From Mycolicibacterium flavescens (GTDB lineage: Bacteria; Actinomycetota; Actinomycetes; Mycobacteriales; Mycobacteriaceae), in assembly GCF_001722335.1 (NCBI RefSeq), contig NZ_MIHA01000015.1, positions 62,001 to 126,000 of the forward strand: DNA of 64,000 bases. Reading direction: 5' to 3'. The notes under the pieces were generated by a model. It was given only the letters and a program-made list of their open reading frames with translations. It made no database searches and had not been told where the DNA came from. Both the position numbers and the translations under genes were made by a program. Below, one piece after another: positions 11,888 through 20,801 of the stretch (position 1 is the stretch's first letter; each line of letters opens with the position of its first letter).

Positions 11888-12663
11888 GCGGCGGCCTCGC
11901 CGATGATGCGGTCCGACCACACCAGGCCCACGCAGGACAGCGTCGCGCCCACCACGAGTAGCCACTGCCCCCCACCGTCGGCGAGCAGGAAGCGCAACGG
12001 ATCGGCGCCCACGAGTTGCCCGAGGCCGATTCCGAGTAGCGGCAGGCCCGCCAGGACCGCCGCGGTGGTCCGCGCACCGGCCATGGCTGCCGACACCTGG
12101 CTCGAAAACCGTTCCCGGGCAACGATGTCGCGTTGCGCTGTGCGCATCAGGGTCGCGATCGCCAAACCGTGGGATGCGGCCAAGGACCAGCAGCCCGCGA
12201 GCCGTTCCCAGTGGGCCGGCATCGCCGAGCGGCGCGCGACGGCGTGCAGACCGGCGGCCACATCGGCACCCATCCGCGCCCGCGCCGACACCGTCCGCAG
12301 CGAAGCCGCGACCGCACCGTCGACCTCGCCTGCGGCGGAGGTGAACGCGACCACCGGGTGCGCGCCGATCCGCAACTCGCCGGTCAGCACGTCCAGCGCC
12401 GACTGCAGGGTCGCCGCCTCCTTCGCGGCGGCACGGTCCCGTCGGCGGCGCCGTCTTCGGGTGTCGACGGTCAACGCGACGACGGCGGCCGCGAGCGCCA
12501 GCCCGATCGGCCCGACGGCGGCGAGAAACAGCACACCGGCGATCAGCGGCGCCGTCACCGGGATTCGGACCGGCCCTCGGGCGCGGCCGGCGGCGAGGCG
12601 GTGACGCGGCGATCCCGGCGCGACCAGCAGTGCCAGCGCCAGAACGAGCGCCGCGGCCGTCAT
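11884..12663 (-). CDS. TadB-like type II secretion F protein (Rv3658c)
   Basis: Second platform protein, 259 aa from ATG 12663. It has two N-terminal hydrophobic segments, a basic cytosolic linker (DTRRRRRRRDRAAAKEA), a helical T2SSF domain (ALDVLTGELRIGAHP) and a C-terminal hydrophobic pair. Both ends overlap neighbours by 4 nt (ATGA): TadA upstream and TadC downstream. It probably assembles with TadC under the TadA ATPase. Confidence 0.85.
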   Translation of the reverse strand: MTAAALVLALALLVAPGSPRHRLAAGRARGPVRIPVTAPLIAGVLFLAAVGPIGLALAAAVVALTVDTRRRRRRRDRAAAKEAATLQSALDVLTGELRIGAHPVVAFTSAAGEVDGAVAASLRTVSARARMGADVAAGLHAVARRSAMPAHWERLAGCWSLAASHGLAIATLMRTAQRDIVARERFSSQVSAAMAGARTTAAVLAGLPLLGIGLGQLVGADPLRFLLADGGGQWLLVVGATLSCVGLVWSDRIIGEAAA

Positions 12664-13814
12664 CGTCGGCTCCGGACGAGCTCGGCCAATCGTTTCGCGC
12701 CGTCGGCGAATCCGCCCTCGACGTGCCACGCCGTGACCGCCCGCACCATTCCGTCCGAAGACGCTGTCAGCACTGCGATCTCGCGCAGCCGCCGAGCGCC
12801 CGACGTGTCCCGCCCGACGTGCAGGACCACCTGGACCGCGGCGGCCAGTTGGCTGTGCAGCGCCGCGCGCGGCAGCCCGCCGAGCGCGGCGAGGGCTTCC
12901 AGGCGCGCCGGCACCTCGGCGGGGCTGTTGGCGTGCACGGTGCCGGCGCCGCCGTCGTGGCCGGTGTTCAGCGCGGTCAGCAGGTCGACCACCTCGGCGC
13001 CGCGGACCTCGCCGACGATCAATCGGTCCGGGCGCATCCGCAGGGCCTGCCGGACCAGGTCGCGCACGGTGACCGCGCCCGCACCCTCGACGTTGGCGCC
13101 GCGCGCGACGAGGTTGACCAGATGCGGGTGGGTGGGCGCCAGTTCCGGCGCGTCCTCGACGCAGACGATGCGCTCGTCGGGGCGCACGGCACCCAGGATC
13201 GCGGCCAGCATCGTCGTCTTGCCCGCGCCGGTACCGCCCGTGATCAGCAACGCCAGCCGGGCCGCGACGATGTCGCCGATCAGTTCGGCCGCCTCGGGTT
13301 CGATCGCGCCCGCGCGGATCAGCGAGTCCAGGTCCTGGGTGGCCGGGCGCAGCACCCGCAACGACAGACACGTTCCGGCCGCGGCGATCGGCGGCAGCAC
13401 GGCGTGCAGTCGCACGCTGAAGGGGCCGAGCCCGGTGAGCTGTCCGTCCACCCAGGGCTGCGCCTCGTCGAGGCGGCGCCCCGCGGCCAGCGCCAGGCGC
13501 TGCGCGAGCCGGCGCACGGCGTCCTCGTCGGTGAACCGGATCTCGCTGCGGCGCAGACCGCCGCCGTCGTCGACCCACACGGAGTCGGGCGCGGTGACGA
13601 GCACGTCGGTGGTGCCCTCGGCGCACAGCAGCGGTTCGAGCACACCCGCGCCGGTCAGTTCGGTCTCCAGGCGCCGCAGACCGGTCAGCACGTCGCTGTC
13701 ACCGAGCAGTCCGCCGGATTCGGCGCGGATCGCGGCGGCCACCACGGTGGGCCGTAGCGGCGCGGACTCGGCGGCGAGCCGTTCGCGGACGCGGTCGATC
13801 AGCGAGGCGCTCAT
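12660..13814 (-). CDS. TadA-family secretion ATPase (Rv3659c)
   Basis: Cytosolic hexameric ATPase that powers assembly of the Flp-like fibre. The 384 aa start at ATG 13814 (MSASLIDRVRERLAAES). The CpaF/TadA core shows Walker A TGGTGAGKTT (about residue 200), an Asp-box near CVEDAPELAP and Walker B RLIVGEVRGAE, with a His-box HDGGAGTVHANSP. All catalytic motifs appear intact. It overlaps its neighbours by 4 nt on both sides, so the whole set 10438-14899 is one operon. Confidence 0.92.
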   Translation of the reverse strand: MSASLIDRVRERLAAESAPLRPTVVAAAIRAESGGLLGDSDVLTGLRRLETELTGAGVLEPLLCAEGTTDVLVTAPDSVWVDDGGGLRRSEIRFTDEDAVRRLAQRLALAAGRRLDEAQPWVDGQLTGLGPFSVRLHAVLPPIAAAGTCLSLRVLRPATQDLDSLIRAGAIEPEAAELIGDIVAARLALLITGGTGAGKTTMLAAILGAVRPDERIVCVEDAPELAPTHPHLVNLVARGANVEGAGAVTVRDLVRQALRMRPDRLIVGEVRGAEVVDLLTALNTGHDGGAGTVHANSPAEVPARLEALAALGGLPRAALHSQLAAAVQVVLHVGRDTSGARRLREIAVLTASSDGMVRAVTAWHVEGGFADGAKRLAELVRSRR

Positions 13815-14899
13815 GCGGCCTCCTCCGCGGGGTGCCGCCGCAGCACGGAGAGCACCTTGCCCGCGGCGTCCGCCAGTGGCGACCACCGCCGGATCCGCAG
13901 TCCGCCCTGTTCCAGATGCTTCGCGACACCCGGCTGCGGGCGCATGGCCGCGAGCAGGGGCAGTCCCACGATGTCGGCGATCTCGGACGACCCCAGCCCG
14001 CCCGGCGCGGGGCCGCGGACCACCACCCCGCAGTTGGGGTTGATCGCCGTGATCCAGGCCGCGACCGACGCCGACGCCGCGGCCGAGCGCACGTCGGCGG
14101 TGGTCATCAGGACCGTGAGATCGGCTGCAGCCACGGCTGTTTCGACGGTCGCCACCGGCCGCCGCGGTACATCGCACACCACGGTCGCGCCGCCTCGGCT
14201 GCCGGCGTCGATGACGGCGGCGAGCGGATCGGCGGCCACCTCACCCCCGCGCCCGGCACCGCCGCGGCCTGCCGACAGCACGCCGACCCCCTGCGCGTGC
14301 GGGAGCGCATCGCGCAGTGCGGCGTAGTCGACCCGCCCGCGGCCCAGTTGCAGTTCCGGCCAGCGCAGCCCGGACTCGGACTCGGCGCCGAGCACCAGAT
14401 CGATGCCACCGCTCCACGGGTCGGCGTCGATCAGCAGCGCGTCGGGGTTCTGTCGACCGGCCACCCGGGCCAGCGCGGCGGCGAAGATCGTCGCACCGGC
14501 GCCTCCGCGGCCGGCCATCACCGACACCACCGCGCCACGGTCGGCGACGTCGCGCAGTGCCTCGGCGGCGTCGGCGAGCTCGGCCATCAGCACGCCGTCC
14601 TGGGCCGGCAGCGTGACGACCCGTTGGGCGCCGACCGCGATCGCGGCCTGCCAGTGCGCGGCGTCGGGTTCGCGGTCCGCGACCAGGACCACGTGGGGCC
14701 GGCGGGGCAGCGCGCGGGTCGCGCAGTGCTGCGCGGCGGCCACGTCGCACACCACCGCGACCGCGGAACTCCACACGCGGCGGTTGGACGGTTCACCGGT
14801 GTGCACCGCGGTGATCCCCGCGGCCGCGCCCACCCGGTCGACCTCTTCACACAGCGTCGGGTCACCGATCAGGCAGAGAAGTCCGGGAAACGAAGTCAC
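13811..14899 (-). CDS. ssd: CpaE-like / septum site-determining protein (Rv3660c, Ssd)
   Basis: First gene of the tad operon; 362 aa from GTG 14899 (VTSFPGLLCLIGDP). An N-terminal receiver-like region is followed by a MinD/ParA-type P-loop with a deviant Walker A (VMAGRGGAGATIFAAAL, lacking the usual Lys-Thr) and ALLIDADPWSGGIDLVL. Helicase/secretion-neighbourhood CpaE-like proteins localise tad machines; M. tuberculosis Ssd also affects septation when overexpressed. The altered P-loop suggests weak or no ATPase activity. Confidence 0.85.
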   Translation of the reverse strand: MTSFPGLLCLIGDPTLCEEVDRVGAAAGITAVHTGEPSNRRVWSSAVAVVCDVAAAQHCATRALPRRPHVVLVADREPDAAHWQAAIAVGAQRVVTLPAQDGVLMAELADAAEALRDVADRGAVVSVMAGRGGAGATIFAAALARVAGRQNPDALLIDADPWSGGIDLVLGAESESGLRWPELQLGRGRVDYAALRDALPHAQGVGVLSAGRGGAGRGGEVAADPLAAVIDAGSRGGATVVCDVPRRPVATVETAVAAADLTVLMTTADVRSAAASASVAAWITAINPNCGVVVRGPAPGGLGSSEIADIVGLPLLAAMRPQPGVAKHLEQGGLRIRRWSPLADAAGKVLSVLRRHPAEEAA

Positions 14900-15059
14900 G
14901 ATTCCAGCGTGCGAACAGCGGCCGGGAAACACCAGGGCGCATCGCGGATCTGTGCATGAACACGGGCTTGGGGATGAATCCGGGGGCCGCGGGAGGCTGA
15001 GAACAGCGTTCCGCAACTATTGCGACGAATTCGGACTTATCCGGTTTGCGAAAGGTCCG

Positions 15060-15156
15060 GAAAAGGGACGACCCCCGCCAGGGGGGGAGGAGGCGGAGGT
15101 CGTCGTGTATCAGCCCCGGGGGGTCGGGCTGATGCACCCCCGGCATAAGCCGGGTA
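15060..15156 (-). ncRNA. 6C/B11-type small RNA
   Basis: On the minus strand the region folds into hairpins. One has the stem CAGCCC...GGGCTG (15111-15131) with a run of six C in the loop. A terminal hairpin (15067-15104, GACGACC...GGTCGTC arms) has seven C in its loop and is followed by CCCTTTT. A third stem, CCCGGC/GCCGGG, lies near the 5' end (15139-15154). A -10-like TATAGT (complement of 15163-15168) puts the start near 15156. C-rich loops are the hallmark of the actinobacterial 6C RNA, and M. tuberculosis B11 lies in this same gap between Rv3660c and Rv3661. It regulates mRNAs by pairing its C-rich loops with G-rich ribosome sites. Confidence 0.85.
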
Positions 15157-15315
15157 ACGCTCACTATACACACGGCGGTCGGCCCCGGCGCAAGTGCTCG
15201 TTGCTTACGAAATGACCACGGTGGCCCAAACGTTGCGGTTTGCGACACGTGTCATAACCTGCCATTTTGTACACACTCCCGCGAATTGTCACGCGCCTAC
15301 TCCTATGCTGACGCT

Positions 15316-16173
15316 GTGACCGGATCCGAGCCGACGGCCGACCGTCAGGAAACGCCGCAAACGATTCCCGCGGCCGACAACCCGACCCGCACCGCGGCGT
15401 TCTTCGATCTAGATAAAACAGTGATCGCCAAATCCAGCACATTGGCTTTCAGCAAACCCTTCTTCGATCAAGGGCTAATGAATCGGCGGTCGGTCCTCAA
15501 GTCCACCTACGCGCAATTCCTGTTCCTGATGTCGGGCGCCGATCACGATCAAATGGACCGGATGCGCTCCTACGTCACCACCATGTGCACCGGGTGGGAC
15601 GTCGAACAGGTGAAGTCGATCGTCGGCGAGACCCTGCACGAGATCGTCAACCCGTTGGTCTTCGCCGAAGCCGCCGAACTGATCGCCGATCACAAACTCT
15701 GCGGGCGTGACGTGGTCGTGGTGTCCGCATCCGGTGAGGAGATCGTCGCGCCGATCGCCCGGGCGCTGGGCGCCACCCACGCGATGGCCACCCGGATGGT
15801 CGTCGAGGACGGCAGGTACACCGGCGAGATCGCGTTCTACTGCTACGGCGAGAACAAGGCGGCAGCGGTCCGGGAGCTGGCTTCCCGTGAGGGTTACGCG
15901 CTCGAACACTGTTACGCCTACTCCGACTCGATCACCGACATCCCGATGCTCGAGACGGTCGGTCACCCCGCGGTGGTAAACCCCGACCGAGCCTTGCGCA
16001 AAGAGGCCGCGCTCCGCGGTTGGCCGGTGCTGAACTTCTCCCGACCGGTGTCTCTGCGGGACCGGATCCCGGCGCCGTCGGGGGCGGCCGTGGCAACCAC
16101 CGCGGCGGTCGGCGTGAGCGCCCTGGCGGCCGGCGCACTGACCTATTCGCTGTTGCGGCGCTTCGCTTTCTAG
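15316..16173 (+). CDS. HAD-IB family hydrolase (Rv3661, SerB-like)
   Basis: A 285-aa haloacid-dehalogenase-type phosphatase. Motif I is FFDLDKTVIAKSS, motif II VVVSASGEE, and motif III/IV YGENKAAAVREL with YAYSDSITDIPML; the catalytic Asp pair DLDKT is intact. The C-terminus ends in a hydrophobic helix (AVGVSALAAGALTYSLL) that may anchor it in the membrane. I chose GTG 15316 because a -10-like TATGCT at 15304-15309 lies 6 nt before it, pointing to a leaderless mRNA. The substrate is unknown; homologs are annotated SerB-like or as inhibitors of morphological differentiation. Confidence 0.85.
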   Translation: MTGSEPTADRQETPQTIPAADNPTRTAAFFDLDKTVIAKSSTLAFSKPFFDQGLMNRRSVLKSTYAQFLFLMSGADHDQMDRMRSYVTTMCTGWDVEQVKSIVGETLHEIVNPLVFAEAAELIADHKLCGRDVVVVSASGEEIVAPIARALGATHAMATRMVVEDGRYTGEIAFYCYGENKAAAVRELASREGYALEHCYAYSDSITDIPMLETVGHPAVVNPDRALRKEAALRGWPVLNFSRPVSLRDRIPAPSGAAVATTAAVGVSALAAGALTYSLLRRFAF

Positions 16174-16224
16174 CCCACCTTTCGCGATTCACCGTAACAA
16201 TCCGGAACCGGCACGGTTTGGGCC

Positions 16225-16253
16225 TTGATGTGACCGTCGTCACGGGGTACAAA
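16225..16253 (+). promoter_or_regulatory. Promoter of the Ms1-type RNA
   Basis: TTGATG (16225-16230) and TACAAA (16248-16253) are separated by 17 bp, a good vegetative sigma promoter spacing, with transcription expected to begin near 16260. Confidence 0.6.
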
Positions 16254-16259
16254 GGAGGC

Positions 16260-16587
16260 ACGGAAGCTAGGAGAGGCCAAGGCCGAGTCGGAAGAGAAGG
16301 CTCGGACTCCCGATCCCAGCTCCCTAGCACGGATCCCGGCACCCACGCGGAGCACATGCCGCGAAATAGGCAAAAGTGTTGCGGGCCTGCGTATTTACGA
16401 AAAGCGGACGGCGGGAGTCAGTTCGTCGAGAACACATCCCACGCGGCCCCTTGGGTGGGGTTGCAGTCGAAGCGCATCGTCAAGACGCCGAGGCCACCCA
16501 CGCAACCCACCGGAGCACGCTTGGTAACCGGGTCTCCGTGCTAGCGGGCGACGAGCCGAATGCGAATTCGGAGCGTCGCCCGCTTCG
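16260..16587 (+). ncRNA. Ms1 (MTS2823)-type small RNA
   Basis: The 416-bp gap between the HAD gene and the Rv3662c homolog has no convincing ORF. It does have a promoter (16225-16253) and ends in a long perfect hairpin (16543-16584). In M. tuberculosis the abundant MTS2823 RNA, and in M. smegmatis its homolog Ms1 (about 300 nt, binds core RNA polymerase in stationary phase), lie in this same gap. Length, strand and context agree. Identity rests on synteny and architecture, not alignment. Confidence 0.75.
16543..16584. terminator. Bidirectional hairpin terminator
   Basis: AGCGGGCGACG (16543-16553) pairs perfectly with CGTCGCCCGCT (16574-16584), with an inner CCGAAT/ATTCGG stem. It can end the Ms1-type RNA on the plus strand and the Rv3662c-like gene (stop at 16590) on the minus strand. 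Confidence 0.7.
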
Positions 16588-16589
16588 CG

Positions 16590-17342
16590 TTACGAGGCAT
16601 CCTGCGCAATCGCCAGCGCCTCGCGCGCACCGGCGTGCAGTGCCCGGCAACTCAGCAGGATCCACGCCGTCAGCCCGTCCGGGGTGCCCGACGCGAACCC
16701 GCGGGCCGCGCTGCGGTAGTCACCGGACTGCCGCATCCAGTAGACCTCCGGCACGCCGAGCCCGTGCGGGTCCAGACCGCTGCTCATGGTGACCAGCCGC
16801 GCGGCCGCGCGGGCCACGATCCCGTCGGCGGTGCCGAACGGGGCGAGCGTGAGCAGTTCGCCGTGCACGACGGCGGCCAGCACCGGCGCGGGCACCGAGG
16901 TCCTGCCGGTGACGATGTCGCCCAGCAGTGTCAGCCGGGCGCTCATCTCCGGGTCGAGACGTGGGCGGCCGAGTTGGTCGTCGTCGGCGAGGTCGGCGGC
17001 CGCCAACGCGTGCAACCGCGCCAGCGCCTGCAGCGGCGCCCGCCGCCACACACCGACCAGGGCCGTCTCGCCACCCTCGACCGCCTCGGACACCCGCAGC
17101 GCCCCGGCCAGGACCGGGTCCGGGGTGCCGTCCTCGGACAGCTGCAGCGCGCCGCCGTCGAGCACCGACGACGCCCTGGCCGCCCGCAGCGCCGACTCGG
17201 CCGCGTTCGCCGGCCAGCCCCGAAGGTTGGCCCGGTGCCGGTGGGCGCGGCCCAGGGCTTCGCGGGCCTCCTCGGCGGCGTCGGCCACGCCGGGTAGCTG
17301 CGCCAGCGGCGCGAGCGGGTCGTTGGCGAAGGCACCGGTCAC
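16590..17342 (-). CDS. Rv3662c-like protein with degenerate Fic-like motif
   Basis: A 250-aa cytosolic protein. The start GTG 17342 (VTGAFANDPLAPLAQLPGV) is preferred over ATG 17381 by resemblance to Rv3662c. The all-helical sequence includes LRAARASSVLDGGAL, which resembles the inhibitory or SxE region of Fic proteins, and later VHGELLTLAPFGTADGIVAR. The latter sits where Fic enzymes have HPFxxGNGRxxR, but here the catalytic His is Ala and GNGR is ADGI. It may therefore be a Fic-fold protein without AMPylation activity. It is convergent with the Ms1-type RNA. Confidence 0.75.
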   Translation of the reverse strand: MTGAFANDPLAPLAQLPGVADAAEEAREALGRAHRHRANLRGWPANAAESALRAARASSVLDGGALQLSEDGTPDPVLAGALRVSEAVEGGETALVGVWRRAPLQALARLHALAAADLADDDQLGRPRLDPEMSARLTLLGDIVTGRTSVPAPVLAAVVHGELLTLAPFGTADGIVARAAARLVTMSSGLDPHGLGVPEVYWMRQSGDYRSAARGFASGTPDGLTAWILLSCRALHAGAREALAIAQDAS

Positions 17343-17468
17343 GGCAGCACACGCTAGCCGACCGTTGGACCCGCCAGCCATGACGTTCGGCGCGGCAATC
17401 TGACCGCACACGGAGTCCGGTGTGACTTGCCAGTGTGGTTGCCGCGCTCGGTGACTACCCTCACATAT

Positions 17469-19427
17469 ATGGCAGAGACATCGGCGAAGCACACCCACGG
17501 TCCGTCCGTCTATCCACCTTCCGAGGAGTTCGCCAAGCAGGCGAACGCCACCGAGGATCTGTACAAACAGGCCGAGAAGGACCGTTTGGCATTCTGGGCC
17601 GAACAGGCCAACCGGCTGGCGTGGGAGACCCCGTTCGACGAGGTGCTCGACTGGTCGGAGGCGCCGTTCGCCAAGTGGTTTGTCGGCGGCAAACTCAACG
17701 TCGCCTACAACTGCGTGGACCGCCATGTGGAGGCCGGAAACGGTGACCGGGTGGCGATCCGCTGGGAGGGCGAGCCCGGCGACAGCCGCGAACTCACCTA
17801 CAGCGACCTGCTCGCCGAGGTGTCCAAGGCCGCCAACGCGCTGACCGACCTGGGCCTGAGCGCGGGTGACCGGGCGGCGATCTACATGCCGATGATCCCC
17901 GAGGCGATCGTGGCGATGCTGGCGTGCGCGCGCCTGGGCGTGCTGCATTCGGTGGTGTTCGCCGGCTTCTCCGCGTCGGCGCTCAAGGCCCGCATCGAGG
18001 ACGCCAACGCCAAGCTGGTGATCACCAGCGACGGGCAGTACCGCCGCGGCCAGGCGGTCTCGCTCAAGGAGTCGGTCGACGAGGCCTGCGAGGGCCAGGA
18101 CTCCGTCGAACACGTTCTGGTGGTGCGCCGCACGGGAATCGACACCGCGTGGACCGAGGGCCGCGACCTGTGGTGGCACGAGACCGTCGACAACGCCTCG
18201 GCCGAGCACACGCCGGAGGCGTTCGACTCCGAGCACCCGCTGTTCCTGCTGTACACCTCCGGCACCACCGGTAAGCCCAAGGGCATCGTGCACACCTCGG
18301 GCGGGTTCCTGACCCAGGCCTCGTACACGCACTACTACGTGTTCGACATCAAACCCGAGACCGACGTGTACTGGTGCACCGCCGACATCGGCTGGGTGAC
18401 CGGCCACACCTACATCGTGTACGGCCCGCTCTCGAACGGCTGCACGCAGGTGGTGTACGAGGGCACCCCGAACTCGCCGAACGAGCACCGGCACTTCGAG
18501 GTCATCGAAAAGTACGGTGTGACCGTCTATTACACCGCCCCCACGCTGATCCGGATGTTCATGAAGTGGGGCCGCGAAATTCCCGACGCCCACGACCTGT
18601 CCAGCCTGCGTCTGCTCGGGTCGGTCGGTGAGCCGATCAACCCGGAGGCGTGGCGCTGGTACCGGGATGCGTTCGGCGGCAACCGGACTCCGGTGGTCGA
18701 CACCTGGTGGCAGACCGAGACCGGGGCGATCATGATCTCGCCGCTGCCCGGTGTCACCGAGGCCAAACCGGGGTCGGCGATGCAGACGCTGCCCGGCATC
18801 TCGGCCAAGATCGTCGACGAGGAGGGCGCCGAACTGGTGCCCGGCGCCGACGAGGCCGAACACGTCACCGGCTATCTGGTGCTCGATCAGCCGTGGCCGG
18901 CGATGCTGCGCGGCATCTGGGGCGATCCGGAACGGTTCAAGGAGACCTACTGGTCGCGGTATGAGAAGCAGGGCTGGTACTTCGCCGGTGACGGCGCCCG
19001 CGTCGACTCCGACGGTTCGATCTGGCTGCTCGGGCGCATCGACGACGTGATGAACGTGTCAGGGCACCGCATCTCGACCACCGAGGTGGAGTCGGCGCTG
19101 GTCGGCCATTCCGGTGTCGCCGAAGCCGCGGTCGTCGGCGCCGCCGACGACACCACCGGCCAGGGCATCTGCGCATTCGTGATCCTGGAGTCGCACGCCA
19201 AGGACAGCGGCGAGGACATGGTGGCCGAGCTTCGCGAGCAGGTGGCCAAGGAGATCGGAAAGATCGCCCGCCCCAGGGAGATTCACGTAGTGCCCGAGTT
19301 GCCGAAGACCCGCAGCGGCAAGATCATGCGGCGGCTGCTGCGTGACGTCGCCGAGGGCCGCGAACTCGGTGACACGTCGACGCTGGTGGACCCGAGCGTG
19401 TTCGAGGCGATCAGCGCCGCCAAGTAG
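17469..19427 (+). CDS. acs: Acetyl-CoA synthetase
   Basis: It makes acetyl-CoA from acetate, ATP and CoA. The 652-aa AMP-forming ligase starts at ATG 17469 (MAETSAKHTHGPSVY). The adenylation core shows YTSGTTGKPKGIVHT (A3 P-loop), DTWWQTETGAI (A5), GDGARVDSDGSIWLLGRIDD (A7-A8) and the C-terminal acetyl-regulated lysine motif KTRSGKIMRR. A -10-like TACCCT 7 nt before the ATG suggests a leaderless transcript. The dpp permease genes that separate Rv3662c from acs in M. tuberculosis are not here. Confidence 0.97.
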   Translation: MAETSAKHTHGPSVYPPSEEFAKQANATEDLYKQAEKDRLAFWAEQANRLAWETPFDEVLDWSEAPFAKWFVGGKLNVAYNCVDRHVEAGNGDRVAIRWEGEPGDSRELTYSDLLAEVSKAANALTDLGLSAGDRAAIYMPMIPEAIVAMLACARLGVLHSVVFAGFSASALKARIEDANAKLVITSDGQYRRGQAVSLKESVDEACEGQDSVEHVLVVRRTGIDTAWTEGRDLWWHETVDNASAEHTPEAFDSEHPLFLLYTSGTTGKPKGIVHTSGGFLTQASYTHYYVFDIKPETDVYWCTADIGWVTGHTYIVYGPLSNGCTQVVYEGTPNSPNEHRHFEVIEKYGVTVYYTAPTLIRMFMKWGREIPDAHDLSSLRLLGSVGEPINPEAWRWYRDAFGGNRTPVVDTWWQTETGAIMISPLPGVTEAKPGSAMQTLPGISAKIVDEEGAELVPGADEAEHVTGYLVLDQPWPAMLRGIWGDPERFKETYWSRYEKQGWYFAGDGARVDSDGSIWLLGRIDDVMNVSGHRISTTEVESALVGHSGVAEAAVVGAADDTTGQGICAFVILESHAKDSGEDMVAELREQVAKEIGKIARPREIHVVPELPKTRSGKIMRRLLRDVAEGRELGDTSTLVDPSVFEAISAAK

Positions 19428-19432
19428 CGCGC

Positions 19433-20146
19433 TCAGGCGGCGGAGCCGACCGGGACGAAACCCGTTCCCGGTCGGTTCTTGGCCGTGATGTCGGCGAGCT
19501 GGGTGTTGAACGACATCGTCACCGCGGGCGTGTGCAGCGGGATGAACTTGACGACGCACGTCGGCAGAACTTCGGAGAACGCCCCGTGGATCATGCCGAC
19601 CAGGCGGTTGTTCACCGTGACCGGCGCCCCCGAGTCGCCGGGCTGCCCGCACACCTGGTTGACGATCGTGCCGGGCTCCTGACCGGGTCCCCACGTCACG
19701 CCGCACGAGTAGCCGGTGGTGCGGCCGAGCTTGCAGGCCACATCGCCGACGACGGGGTCGGGGCCGAGCCCGTCGATCTGAAAACCGTTGACGTTGTTGG
19801 TGGGGCGCACCTTCTGCGGGTCGAACTGGATGACCGCATAGTCCAGCGCGTCGTTGCCGGCCACCATCGTGCCCACCACCCCGGCGGCCGGTGCGTCTTC
19901 GGCGGCCACCGAAGCGCCGGGGCCGCCGCAGTGCGCCGAGGTGAAGCCGACGAGTTCGCCGCGGTTGTCGTTGCCGATCGCGGTCAGCGTGCACATCGTC
20001 TCGCCGTTGACGATCAACCCGGACCCGCCGCCGAGGGTGACCGGGTCCTGGGCGTGGGCGACGGGCGACCCGACGGTGAGCGCGGCGAAGACAGCGGTGC
20101 CGATCGTGGCGGCCAGCAGGCCGAGCCGGTGGCCGGTGGACCTCAC
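19433..20146 (-). CDS. Secreted chymotrypsin-like serine protease (Rv3668c)
   Basis: A 237-aa protein with a Sec signal peptide (MRSTGHRLGLLAATIGTAVF... cleaved near AHA-QDP). The catalytic triad is visible as SAHC (His), DALDYAVIQ (Asp) and QPGDSGAPV (Ser), so it is an active-looking S1 protease exported to the envelope. Cys residues (MCTL, SAHC, GYSCG, QVCG, PTCV) suggest disulfides. It is convergent with acs, separated by 5 nt. Confidence 0.9.
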   Translation of the reverse strand: MRSTGHRLGLLAATIGTAVFAALTVGSPVAHAQDPVTLGGGSGLIVNGETMCTLTAIGNDNRGELVGFTSAHCGGPGASVAAEDAPAAGVVGTMVAGNDALDYAVIQFDPQKVRPTNNVNGFQIDGLGPDPVVGDVACKLGRTTGYSCGVTWGPGQEPGTIVNQVCGQPGDSGAPVTVNNRLVGMIHGAFSEVLPTCVVKFIPLHTPAVTMSFNTQLADITAKNRPGTGFVPVGSAA

Positions 20147-20294
20147 GTGAACAATCCCCTATCGACGCGCCCCGACCTGCCCTGCGATGAACCCGATCAG
20201 TCTATCGTCGGCCGGCATCGTTTCAGTGCCCGCCACATGGCAACATGAACCGCGACCGAGACAGACAATCCGGCCTACGCGGGAGGAACCGTCC

Positions 20295-20801
20295 GTGAGC
20301 GATCGCAGGAATGGCGTGCCGAGCACCGTGACATCGATACCGCTGGTCGATCCGCACGCCCCGAAGGCCGACCCGTCGATCGGTGACCTGGTCAAGGACG
20401 CGACCGCGCAGGTGTCCACGCTGGTGCGTGCCGAGGTGGAACTGGCCAAGGCCGAGATCACCCGCGACGTCAAGAAGGGTCTCACCGGCAGCGTCTTCTT
20501 CATCCTGGCGCTGGTCGTGCTGTTCTACTCGACGTTCTTTTTCTTCTTCTTCCTCGGCGAACTGCTCGACCTGTGGCTGGTCAAATGGGCCGCCTACCTG
20601 ATCGTGTTCGGGCTGATGGTGGTGGTCACGCTGGTGTTCGCGTTCCTGGGCTATCTCAAGGTGCGCCGCATCCGCGGACCGCAGAAGACGATCGAGTCGG
20701 TGCGGGAACTGCCCGAGGCGTTGACGCCCGGCCACGACAGGGACAAGCAGGCCGCCACGGACAACAAGCCCGCGTCGACGGCCGATCCGTCGGGCTGGTA
20801 G
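20295..20801 (+). CDS. Phage-holin-superfamily membrane protein (Rv3669-like)
   Basis: A 168-aa protein from GTG 20295, behind GGGAGG. The N-terminal amphipathic helix DLVKDATAQVSTLVRAEVEL is followed by KAEITRDVKKG and two membrane helices (VFFILALVVLFYSTFFFFFF and AAYLIVFGLMVVVTLVFAFL), typical of the Phage_holin_3_6/DUF1469 family common in actinobacterial chromosomes. It ends with a charged tail. The stop at 20799-20801 abuts the ephE ATG at 20802, so the two are one operon. It is not phage derived here, because it is conserved core. Confidence 0.85.
   Translation: MSDRRNGVPSTVTSIPLVDPHAPKADPSIGDLVKDATAQVSTLVRAEVELAKAEITRDVKKGLTGSVFFILALVVLFYSTFFFFFFLGELLDLWLVKWAAYLIVFGLMVVVTLVFAFLGYLKVRRIRGPQKTIESVRELPEALTPGHDRDKQAATDNKPASTADPSGW

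Noticed and set aside
20295..20801. Holin gene as evidence of a prophage
   Set aside because: It lies in conserved core order next to ephE, with no phage genes around it; this holin superfamily is common in actinobacterial chromosomes.
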